Source: Turnera subulata (Eukaryota; Streptophyta; Magnoliopsida; Malpighiales; Passifloraceae). From it: a stretch of 64,000 nt of DNA. Below, piece by piece: positions 13,293-22,969 of the stretch. The DNA lies in contig JAKUCV010001934.1 in the NCBI GenBank assembly GCA_028386065.3, forward strand, positions 227,580 through 291,579, in the 5' to 3' direction. How positions within the stretch are numbered: position 1 is the first letter of the stretch; each line of letters starts with the position of its first letter. The position numbers and the translations under genes are program-made. Under the pieces are notes generated by a model. That model ran no database searches and had not been told where the DNA came from. It was given only the letters and a program-made list of their open reading frames with translations.

Positions 13293-15301
13293 TGAAACAC
13301 CCCGACCTAAATTTACCCTACATACAGTATTTATCGAACAACAGTGCTGACACGTGGCACAGACAGTAAATACAACAGAAAATCCTGCCCATCGGCCCAA
13401 AGACAATATCATAATACCCGACTTCGGGAATCTCAATAACAACAGCACAGCGGAAGCATTGAAATACTCAAGACACCATAAGCAAAACCTGATGCAATCT
13501 AATGGATCCGAGTCCTGCCCGAGGGTACACAGCAGCCTGCCCCGTACGTTCCTGTTCCACAAACAACTCTTCCTACGGGATGAAAGCCAGCAGGTGAGGG
13601 GTGAGTCCGAAGTGCCCACCGACGAAGGATAAACAGAGATATGCAGGCAACCATAATACTTTCGAAGTAAATACAAGCAAGGACAACACAAAGAGTCTAC
13701 CAAAATACAACCGAGCCAAGACCAAAAGAATATTTATTATTATTACCAATTTTATCTTCCGGGCCCCTGTCACTGGACAAGCTAGGGTCGTACCTGGTTA
13801 TTAACTAATTCTAGATGCCAGGCCAAAACACAATCCGGGATCAACATCCCCAATAACCAAATCATCTGGGATCAACATCCCTAATAACCAAACCAAACCG
13901 GCCATGACACCACAGAATTAGCCTCTAACCATCTAGTCGTACCACTACCTTCCACGTGACAATTATATCATCATCTCAAATTCAATCCAATTCCACTACT
14001 CTTTCATCAATTATCCAATTTCCTATTTTCTCAGATTAATCCACAGACTCATCCAATCAACAATCTCATATCACCAATTATACACAATTAACAGTTCAAC
14101 GATTACTCACAATACCACAGACCAACAATACAATCCAGCAACATCAACAGCAAAAACCACAACAATCAAATAACAATCAATAATCATCTCAGCAGTTCAA
14201 TCAAACAACAAAAATACACACACAGTATTACGGGCACATATCCGAAGTTATCCATCCTCACCTGATGTGTCTCTGAAACTGCTATCCGGTCAAACCTTGA
14301 TAGCCTATATGTATATACATAGCAACACAATCACTTATAATTTACCGACAAGATGATTATGCATGATGCCGGTTTAACTCTTATTAGACAGCTTATCTGT
14401 TCATTTTACTATCTCCATAATTATCTTATTACCAAACAGTTCATCCGACTTGGTGGCAATTAACTGATAAAGTATATCCCGCCAACATATCAAAACATAC
14501 TTGATTTTAAATCAAAGCCGAACCGAGCGTCCAAGCCGGCACCTCGGCCCTTAGGCTGCTTATGACAAGAAAGCATATATATATATGCGTACACTTATAT
14601 GTAATGTATATTTAAGAAAATATATTTGCAAATAAATCAAGTTACGACCCGTTAAATACTCATAGTCCTTACGACGTAAATGATATTATTCCCGATTAAA
14701 TACTAAATACTTATATGTTTTATAAACAATAATTATATAATAATGGAAACGATAAATACGTCCAAATATTATTTAAATAGTATATCCTAGAGTAAATAGT
14801 TTTTTATGTCCCTCCACTTTATCGATTTCACATTTATTGTCCCTCTTCGTTTTTTTTCACTCATGTCGTCCCTCAACTCTTGATTTACCGGGTCAGGTGG
14901 TCCTTTTTACCTGCTGCAGCAGGTTAGTAGCTGTGGAGCTGACACGTGGCAGTGGGGCCCATGATTTGCATATTTTTTATTATTTTTATCCTTTTTTATA
15001 TTTTTCCAAAAATTTAAGCCTTCAAAATCTTTATTTAAATTTAATTTTTTTAGAAAATAAATATTAATTTCTAAATATGCATTGAGTAAAAAATTAAATA
15101 TGATCATCATCTCACCTAATCCCTCTATAATATTCCGGTTAACAAAATTGAACAAAATTAACAAAAATTAGAATAAAAAACAAACTAAAACAATGAGAGA
15201 GGCATATCTAATTCTAACCTATAAATTTTAAAAAAAACAGACAGTGGAGGTTACCAGTATATAATGAGGGAAATTAAGATTTATTTATTTTAAAGGATTT
15301 T

Positions 15302-17889
15302 TGTAACAGCCCGGGTAAAATTTGGATTTTTACCGGGACTGTAAAAGTCTATTTACCGAGATTTACTGTTGAATTAATCTTGGGTAATTAATTCAAGGTA
15401 AATCGGGAGTCGTTTTTCGAATCCGAGTGTTTTCCCGCGCTCGTGATTTTCCCGCGGATTTTTCGAACCTAAGTTGGTATTTTTCGGGCTTCGGAATTTC
15501 TCGGAAAATAACTAAGGAGGTATCGGTTATTTTCTGGTCCGGATCGGACTCGCCTGTAATACAGACAGATTTGCATTATTTGATTCACAAGTGTAACAGT
15601 GTTTTGAACGGTTTAAAAGAAGGGAAGCAGAGGAAGAAGGAGAGGAAGAAGAGAAAAGAAAAAAAGAGAGAAAAAAAAACAGAAAAAAAGAAGAGAAAAA
15701 GAAAGAAAATTAAGAAAATGAAAGAAAAGAAAATAGAAAAAAGGAAGAAAAACCGGCCGGTGAACAGTGCGTCACCCTCCTCTCCACTGCCACTGTGCAC
15801 GCCGACGGGTTCCGGGCCGCGCCTCGCCACACCGCCGCCACCACCGAGCTCGGAGAGCCGAGGCGACCTCACCCATGCCTTCCCCGTCGCGTTCCACCGC
15901 CTCACGCCGCCTGACGCGTCGTTGACCCGCCGAGGACCCGGCGGATCTGAGTTCCTCGCTCCCAGCGCCTCCTGCCGGCAACGTCGCGCTAGTTTCTCGC
16001 CGCCCTCGCGCCGCTCCATTCAGCCCGATGCCGCTGCTGTGCTCGCCGTTCCTTCCCTCGCGCTGTCGTCGCGCCGCCGCCCCTGTACCCGCTAGGTGAG
16101 TCGGGTTTAGCCCATTTCTGCGGCCGGGTCGCGCCCTTCCTGGGTTGGATCCGGGTTGGGTTATTTAATTTATTTTTTTTCTTTTTTTTCCTTTTTCTAT
16201 ATATACATATATATAAGTCTGTTTATATAATTATTTTGGTATTTAATTTTCAAAAAAATATATATTCACTTAGAGGAAAATATGGGCAGTATGATTTATG
16301 GTTTTAGGGAAAATGTTATATATATAAATACCTTAAAAATTATGTTTTGTTTTGAAAAATGTTATTATATATAATTAGGGAAAAAATAAATATTGTATAT
16401 ATAATTTCTGAAAATTATAAATACATTATTAATTTTCTGTAAAATTATGGTAAGTGGTACCTTTTGGGAAAATATGTAATTATGGTATACATGATTTATA
16501 TTTCTGAAATATATAATTATTTTGATAATGTAATTGTTTGGAAAAGTATTGGAAATATTATGGAAAATATATACATATATTATAAATTCCAGAAAAATTA
16601 TAGTAATTATAATTTTGGGAAATTATAATTATTTTATGAAAATATAGTTTTAAAAGAGAGTTTTAATTAAAGTATGGTACCGAAGTAGTATTCGGATATA
16701 CGTTCGGATAAATATTTTCCGTAAAAGATAATAATAAAGATGTGTAACCGGGATGGGTATGTATCGTAGTATTGGCATCATTGCATACCGAATATGTGCA
16801 TTTATGTGTATATATGATTTTGTGGTATAGGTTTGGATATCGGGTAGTTTCCCGAGGAGCCGGCGTCGTACCGGTCATAGTTTCCGAAGTTGAGTAATCG
16901 GCCAAGGTGAGGATGGATTTCCTTCAATATGTGCCTATATTACTCGGTTATTGTGTTTGGTGTTATTGCATTGTTGGATGTTGTGGTTTAGCTGTGTTTG
17001 GGTTCGGGATGTTTATCCCGGTGTTTTGTTTGGTTTTTGGGATGTTTATCCCGTGTTGATTTTCTGTGTTTTCTTTTGGATTAAGTATAAAGGATTACTT
17101 AATGAATTGTGATGAGGATGTCGATCCTCGGGATTTTGGTTAGGGATGTCGATCCCTGTGAGTTTGGTTTTTAATGACGGTAATATAATTGTCACGTGGT
17201 AAGTAGAGGTACGACCGGATGGTTTGTTACTGTTTTGTGGTGCCATGATCTGGGTTACTTGTGATGGGCATGTTGATGCCGGTTTGATTGGGATGTTGAT
17301 CCCTGAGTTTGATATTGGGATGTTGATCCCGGGTTCTTTTTGATCTGGCACCAGGAACAGGTTGATAACCTGGCACGACCCTAGCTTATCCGTGACGGGG
17401 CCCGGAAAAGATAAAATTGGATAATTGGATTCTTATTGAGTCTTTTCGACTTTGGGTTGAGTCTTTTGGTCGGTTTTTAATTGTTTTTGGCCTTGAGTAA
17501 CTTTAGTGTCCATATTGATGGTCTTTCCATTGTCGTGAGCACTTCGGACTCACCCCTCACCTGCGGGCTTTCATCCCGTAGGATGAGTTATTTGTGTTAC
17601 AGGTTGGGTTCATTCCAGACAGGCTGCTGCGTTATCCCTTAGACACGCTTGGATCCATAGTTTGCATGTGTCGCATACAGTGTTAGTGAGTTATTTAAAG
17701 TCTTCCGCTGTGCATGTTTTTATTAATGTTGGGCCATTGGGCCGGTGGAGATTTCATTGTTGATTTTATTATGAGCTGTCGAGCCCGGATATTTGTTTTA
17801 TACACTGTATGCTGAGTCATTTCGGGTTGGGTTGTCACAGTTCCGGCTCGGGTTTACTGTGTACGGTAAATTCGGGTCGGGGCGTCTCA
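15302..17889 (+). repeat. 5' LTR of element A
   Basis: TG...CA ends (TGTAACAGCCC to GGGGCGTCTCA). In order: hairpin CCCGGGTAAAA/TTTTTACCGGG (15310-15337), TATA-like TTTAAAA (15612-15618), purine tract (about 15617-15754), GC-rich block to 16095, intron-like AT-rich block (16096-16830), cluster of GGGATGTnnATCCC motifs (about 17008-17340), and the conserved CGTGACGGGGCCCGG and ACTTCGGACTCACCCC segments. Reading frames in the purine and GC-rich parts are compositional. Confidence 0.9.
16096..16830 (+). other. putative spliceosomal intron inside the LTR
   Basis: A GC-rich stretch ends GCTAG/GTGAGTCGG (donor at 16096). An AT-rich, T-rich block of 735 bp follows and ends TTGTGGTATAG/GTTTGG (acceptor at 16830). 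The composition contrast, GT...AG ends and U-rich content fit a plant intron. Copy X2 lacks exactly this block (junction at about 10616). Equivalent donor and acceptor sites exist in D (26064-27020), and the donor exists in E (6138, minus). A TATA-like box lies upstream, so the block would be in the transcribed leader. Confidence 0.65.
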
Positions 17890-17892
17890 TTT

Positions 17893-17904
17893 TGGTAGCG
17901 GAGC
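17893..17904 (+). promoter_or_regulatory. primer-binding site of element A
   Basis: TGGTAGCGGAGC, three bases after the 5' LTR end. It is the same variant of the initiator tRNA-Met site as in element B. About 100 bases later a short frame starts MDPVEGRQLSRN at about 18005 and stops soon after. The first nine residues are identical to the short frame at the same place in element B. Confidence 0.75.
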
Positions 17905-18272
17905 GGGCGTTAGGTCTTGTCGGGCAGTCTATGTGTGTTGTTGTCTTGTTTGCATAGTTCGCTCCAGTTGTTTATTATTTTATATCATTTTAGTTAAGTG
18001 CATTATGGATCCAGTCGAGGGACGCCAGCTGTCACGGAACATACACATATGAGGTAAATGATGCCATAATATGCGAAAATACAAATATTATTGATAATAC
18101 CGATATTTTGAGATAAAGGAAAAAAAAATTAATTATTATTTTGATTGCAAAGGGAAATGGTACATTGATATTTTATATTTATAAAAAGGGAAATATTACA
18201 TGGATATTTTATATTATATAAAAAGGGAAATAATACATTGATTTTTGATAAATTAAAAAAACAGAAATACAT

Positions 18273-18956
18273 TCAACGGTTTGCAACGACGTTGACACGG
18301 AAGCTGTTTGCGTCGCTGTTGACGTTGACCGTGACTCTGTCGCTCCAAGAGAACCACATGCCGCCTCTGTCGCGCTGGCCAGGAATCTCGAACCGGTTAG
18401 CTTGAGGGAATCGGAGTGGAATCAGACCATGGTCGTCCCGTGGTTGCCACTGCGTCTCCGTCAGAAGAACCATGTTGGGCTTGTACTGGTTCTTCAGGTC
18501 CCTCAGAGTGCGTGAGAATTCCTGTGCACGTCTTGCAACTCCTCTGCAGTTCCACACCAGCAGACGTACCTTTGGCCAGGTTGGAGGTAGCCGAGTCATT
18601 CTGGGTATGCTTTGGGCTGTCATTGCGAGCTGGTAGTAAGCGCCTTGCTCCACAGTCTGGCAAGTGGACTCCAGGTTGAACTCCTGAAGCCTATCCGAGA
18701 TGAAGAACATCACGGAGTTTGCTGAGCCGTAGTAGGAAGCCCTCAATGTCCCATGGTCCTCTAGGTAGAATACCTCTTCCATTGGAGTGACGAAGAACCG
18801 CGACGAGCAGAGCTCGTCGACGAAGACTAGTCGGGGCATTCTGCCGAGCTCGTTCGGCAGCTCCTCAGCACGTTCATTGACCATGATGTAAGCCAGTCGG
18901 TTTCTCCTGCCGAGATTGGCACCTTCGACGAAGAAGACGGATGAAGGAGCAGGCAT
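18273..18956 (-). CDS. antisense accessory ORF1 in element A, C-terminal LINE endonuclease-like segment
   Basis: A 227-residue frame on the strand opposite to element A. The start at 18956 is chosen because a TATA box (TATAAAA, complement of 19062-19068) lies about 105 bases upstream, and the leader between is A/C-rich and ends ACAAAAATGCC. An in-frame upstream ATG at 19106 lies before the TATA box and is unlikely. Residues 1-120 match no family I know. Residues about 130-220 resemble the N-terminal half of the exonuclease-endonuclease-phosphatase domain of plant LINEs, with VWNCRG (134-139) carrying the catalytic Asn and LLTET (164-168) the catalytic Glu. The second half with the Asp and His residues is missing, so nuclease activity is unlikely. 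The frame has no stops and GC-richer coding-like sequence than its surroundings. Function unknown. Confidence 0.55.
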   Translation of the reverse strand: MPAPSSVFFVEGANLGRRNRLAYIMVNERAEELPNELGRMPRLVFVDELCSSRFFVTPMEEVFYLEDHGTLRASYYGSANSVMFFISDRLQEFNLESTCQTVEQGAYYQLAMTAQSIPRMTRLPPTWPKVRLLVWNCRGVARRAQEFSRTLRDLKNQYKPNMVLLTETQWQPRDDHGLIPLRFPQANRFEIPGQRDRGGMWFSWSDRVTVNVNSDANSFRVNVVANR

Positions 18957-19061
18957 TTTTGTTGGACGTGTGGGGTTTTGTTTAGTGATCGTTGTGTTTT
19001 CTTTTGCTTCAGCGTTTGTCTGCTTTTGATGCTTTGGTGATTTACACTTCACCGCTCCCTC

Positions 19062-19068
19062 TTTTATA
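19062..19068 (-). promoter_or_regulatory. TATA box for antisense ORF1
   Basis: Minus strand GAGTATAAAAGAGGG, about 105 bases upstream of the ATG at 18956. Further upstream on the same strand (about 19515-19535) is a TGACGTCG motif of the kind bound by plant bZIP factors. The assignment is by motif only. Confidence 0.5.
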
Positions 19069-19862
19069 CTCTTATGGGGAGCGTGATTACCGTTTTTGAT
19101 TTTCAAGATTTTGTTTTTTTTTTTTTTGAAAATTTACCGTTGCTTTCATTTATTGCTTTGACACTTTACGCGTTTTCTCGGACCCATGCCAGAGTTTTTC
19201 AGTCTTTTTCCATCACATGATTTCTTTCGCTCTGGCTACCTTGTCTTTTCTTGTTATGGTCTTTCTATATTTTCTTGCATCTTTTATCACTTGCATCCGT
19301 GACCGTTGAGGCCAGACGGATGGGACCGTATCTCGAGCAGAGCGCATGTGCGACAAGCTCACAGCTGTTCGGACATCGTGGAGAGATACGAGCCTTGACA
19401 GACGTTTTGGCTTATGCGGAAATTGTGAACAAGTGGGTAACGCGTCTATTGCGGGACAGAGGACGTGCCCGTGAACATCGCCTTCCGAGTTAACGGGAGT
19501 CTTTTTCACGAGGTTAACCGACGTCACCGTTAACTGTACGTGTCACGTTTCTTAGGATTGAGAATGGACACGATCGAACTAGAGCGCCGAGCATGAAAAC
19601 ATATCTTGTTTTAATTTCTTTTTGTCTTGATTTTGTTAAACGAGTTTTGTTCCGTTTTTAATTTCTTTATGTTGGTTATAGTTCGTTTTATTGGTCCTGT
19701 TTTTAACATCATTGCGTTCGCTCTTATTTTATTCATGACGGTTTTGTTATGTTTTAAATATTTTGTTTCTTTTCAGTTAAATATGAATTTCCATATCTTA
19801 AAAAATTATAATCTAAGAGATTTGATTTCAAAAAGAAACTTATTTTATTAATTCATAACAGT

Positions 19863-20267
19863 TTACATCGAAGAAGAAGTACTATACTGAGATACTTGCT
19901 TCTCTAAGTCTTTTACAAGCTTCTTTAAGTTTTCTACGTTGGACGAGAGTGCCATACACGCCACTTCGATCCGCATCATCGCAGAGCTGACCTTCTTCAG
20001 GGAAGCGTTCAACTGTGAAAGTGTCTGAAGTGGAGTGCTGCTCTGCGCCGTTCCTTTGCCTTTCCTATCAGTAGAAGGCTCTTCCTTGCTGGCGCGTTTC
20101 TTCCGTCGCTTTGGGGAGACCACCATGTGCTCCTCCAGACCGATGATGTTGGTCTTGAACCGCTTCTCCGGAGGCTCTTCATCGGAGCTTGTTTGGAAAG
20201 CTCTGCCGCCGATGTAGCTGTTGTTCTCGGAGTCTGAAGTCGTTCGAGAACGAAGTGGAGAGTCCAT
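19863..20267 (-). CDS. antisense accessory ORF2 in element A, small nuclear-type coiled-coil protein
   Basis: 134 residues from the ATG at 20267. A TATA box (TATAAATA, complement of about 20302-20309) lies about 35-42 bases upstream. This makes the longer frame from 20405 unlikely, because it would start upstream of the promoter, close to the 3' LTR. The N-terminal third is Ser/Thr/Glu-rich and acidic. Residues 52-61 (PKRRKKRASK) form a strong basic nuclear-localisation-like cluster. Residues about 80-128 are a heptad-like coiled coil rich in Leu, Val and Lys. There is no cysteine cluster, membrane segment or known domain. It is the first of two tandem antisense units, with ORF1 about 0.9 kb downstream under a separate TATA box. 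It might be a DNA-binding or oligomerising accessory factor, but that is inference. Confidence 0.5.
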   Translation of the reverse strand: MDSPLRSRTTSDSENNSYIGGRAFQTSSDEEPPEKRFKTNIIGLEEHMVVSPKRRKKRASKEEPSTDRKGKGTAQSSTPLQTLSQLNASLKKVSSAMMRIEVACMALSSNVENLKKLVKDLEKQVSQYSTSSSM

Positions 20268-20301
20268 GGCTGAGAATGAATGTCTCAGCTGTGAGGTTTG
20301 G

Positions 20302-20309
20302 TATTTATA
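20302..20309 (-). promoter_or_regulatory. TATA box for antisense ORF2
   Basis: Minus strand GCTTATAAATACC, 35-42 bases upstream of the ATG at 20267, giving a very short predicted leader. It lies about 140 bases from the start of the 3' LTR. Confidence 0.5.
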
Positions 20310-20444
20310 AGCGGAAGAGATGTCGCTTAAGGGTATAAGCGGTATCTCATGTTGAGGTTGGATACCTGGCAGAGTGTGCCAGAAGCATATCGTGGTAGGA
20401 CCCACGGAATTTCGGGGACGAAATTCTTTTTAAGGTGGGTAGAA

Positions 20445-22969
20445 TGTAACAGCCCGGGTAAAATTTGGATTTTTACCGGGACTGTAAAAGTCTATTTACC
20501 GAGATTTACTGTTGAATTAATCTTGGGTAATTAATTCAAGGTAAATCGGGAGTCGTTTTTCGAATCCGAGTGTTTTCCCGCGCTCGTGATTTTCCCGCGG
20601 ATTTTTCGAACCTAAGTTGGTATTTTTCGGGCTTCGGAATTTCTCGTAAAATCACACCGGAAAATAACTAAGGAGGTATCGGTTATTTTCTGGTCTGGAT
20701 CGGACTCGCCTGTAATACAGACAGATTTGCATTATTTGATTCACAAGTGTAATAGTGTTTTAAACGGTTTAAAAGAAGGGAAGCAGAGGAAGAAGGAGAG
20801 GAAGAAGAGAAAAGAAAAAAAGAGAGAAAAAAAAATAAAACAGAAAAAAAGAAGAGAAAAAGAAAGAAAATTAAGAAAATGAAAGAAAAGAAAATAGAAA
20901 AAAGGAAGAAAAACCGGCCGGTGAACAGTGCGTCACCCTCCTCTCCACTGCCACTGTGCACGCCGACGGGTTCCGTGCCGCGCCTCGCCACACTGCCGCC
21001 ACCACCGAGCTCGGAGAGCCGAGGCGACCTCACCCATGCCTTCCCCGTCGCGTTCCACCGCCTCATGCCGCCTGACGCGCCGTTGACCCGCCGAGGACCC
21101 GGCGGATCTGAGTTCCTCGCTCCCCGCGCCTCCTGCCGGCAACGTCGCGCCAGTTTCTCGCTGCCCTCGCGCCGCTCCAGTCCGCCCGATGCCGCTGCTA
21201 TGCTCGCCGTTCCTTCCCTCGCGCTGTCGTCGCGCCGCCGCCCCTGTACCCGCTAGGTGAGTCGGGTTTAGCCCATTTCTGCGGCCGGGTCGCGCCCTTC
21301 CTGGGTTGGGTCCGGGTTGGGTTATTTATTTTATTTTTTTTCTTTTTTTTCCTTTTTCTATATATACATATATATAAGTCTGTTTATATAATTATTTTGG
21401 TATTTAATTTTCAAAAAAATATATATTCACTTAGAGGAAAATATGGGCAGTATGATTTATGGCTTTAGGGAAAATGTTATATATATAAATACCTTGAAAA
21501 TTATGTTTTGTTTTGAAAAATGTTATTATATATAATTAGGGAAAAGATAAATATTGTATATATAATTTCTGAAAATTATAAATACATTATTAATTTTCTG
21601 TAAAATTATGGTAAGTGGTACCTTTTGGGAAAATATGTAATTATGGTATACATGATTTATATTTCTAAAATATATAATTATTTTGATAATGTAATTGTTT
21701 GGAAAAGTATTGGAAATATTATGGAAAATATATACATATATTATAAATTCCAGAAAAATTATAGTAATTATAATTTTGGGAAATTATAATTATTTTATGA
21801 AAATATAGTTTTAAAAGAGAGTTTTAATTAAAGTATGGTACCGAAGTAGTATTCGGATATACGTTCGGATAAATATTTTCCGTAAAAGATAATAATAAAN
21901 NNNNNNNNNNNNNNNNNNNNNNNNNNNNNNNNNNNNNNNNNNNNNNNNNNNNNNNNNNNNNNNNNNNNNNNNNNNNNNNNNNNNNNNNNNNNNNNNNNNN
22001 NNNNNNNNNNNNNNNNNNNNNNNNNNNNNNNNNNNNNNNNNNNNNNNNNNNNNNNNNNNNNNNNNNNNNNNNNNNNNNNNNNNNNNNNNNNNNNNNNNNN
22101 NNNNNNNNNNNNNNNNNNNNNNNNNNNNNNNNNNNNNNNNNNNNNNNNNNNNNNNNNNNNNNNNNNNNNNNNNNNNNNNNNNNNNNNNNNNNNNNNNNNN
22201 NNNNNNNNNNNNNNNNNNNNNNNNNNNNNNNNNNNNNNNNNNNNNNNNNNNNNNNNNNNNNNNNNNNNNNNNNNNNNNNNNNNNNNNNNNNNNNNNNNNN
22301 NNNNNNNNNNNNNNNNNNNNNNNNNNNNTCTGGGTTACTTGTGATGGGCATGTTGATGCCGGTTTGATTGGGATGTTGATCCCTGAGTTTGATATTGGGA
22401 TGTTGATCCCGGGTTCTTTTTGATCTGGCACCAGGAACAGGTTGATAACCTGGTACGACCCTAGCTTATCCGTGACGGGGCCCGGAAAAGATAAAATTGG
22501 ATAATTGGATTCTTATTGAGTCTTTTCGACTTTGGGTTGAGTCTTTTGGTCGGTTTTTAATTGTTTTTGGCCTTGAGTAACTTTAGTGTCCATATTGATG
22601 GTCTTTCCATTGTCGTGAGCACTTCGGACTCACCCCTCACCTGCGGGCTTTCATCCCGTAGGATGAGTTATTTGTGTTACAGGTTGGGTTCATTCCAGAC
22701 AGGCTGCTGCGTTATCCCTTGGACACGCTTGGATCCATAGTTTGCATGTGTCGCATACAGTGTTAGTGAGTTATTTAAAGTCTTCCGCTGTGCATGTTTT
22801 TATTAATGTTGGGCCATTGGGCCGGTGGAGATTTCATTGTTGATTTTATTATGAGCTGTCGAGCTCGGATATTTGTTTTATACACTGTATGCTGAGTCAT
22901 TTCGGGTTGGGTTGTCACAGTTCCGGCTCGGGTTTACTGTGTACGGTAAATTCGGGTCGGGGCATCTCA
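20445..22969 (+). repeat. 3' LTR of element A (with assembly gap)
   Basis: Same sequence and order of parts as 15302-17889. It starts after the polypurine tract AAGGTGGGTAGAA and ends GGGGCATCTCA. The N run 21900-22328 falls in the segment corresponding to about 16739-17248 of the 5' LTR, including the end of the putative intron. Confidence 0.9.
21900..22328. other. assembly gap (429 N)
   Basis: Run of N. By comparison with the 5' LTR the true length should be about 510 bases. Reading frames running through it are artefacts. Confidence 0.99.

Larger units (their letters stand above)
15302..22969 (+). mobile_element. LTR retrotransposon A (non-autonomous, young) carrying antisense reading frames
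   Basis: The 5' LTR is 15302-17889, the internal region 17890-20444 and the 3' LTR 20445-22969 (with the N gap). The target duplication ATTTT is at 15297-15301 and 22970-22974. The primer-binding site follows the 5' LTR, and a polypurine tract AAGGTGGGTAGAA precedes the 3' LTR. The LTRs differ by only a few substitutions and one short indel over the readable parts, so this is the most recent insertion of the nest. There is no gag-pol on the plus strand. Two antisense frames, each with a TATA box, fill most of the 2.5-kb interior. Confidence 0.9.

Noticed and set aside
18416..18679. 87-codon plus frame opposite antisense ORF1
   Set aside because: Shadow of ORF1; no domain.
18273..20267. Idea that the antisense ORFs of element A are genes of an endogenous virus
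   Set aside because: The strand, TATA boxes and leaders are reminiscent, but neither product shows a recognisable viral domain and the block lies neatly within LTRs with a target duplication.
21811..22431. Frames of 175 and 206 codons
   Set aside because: They run through the N gap and are artefacts.
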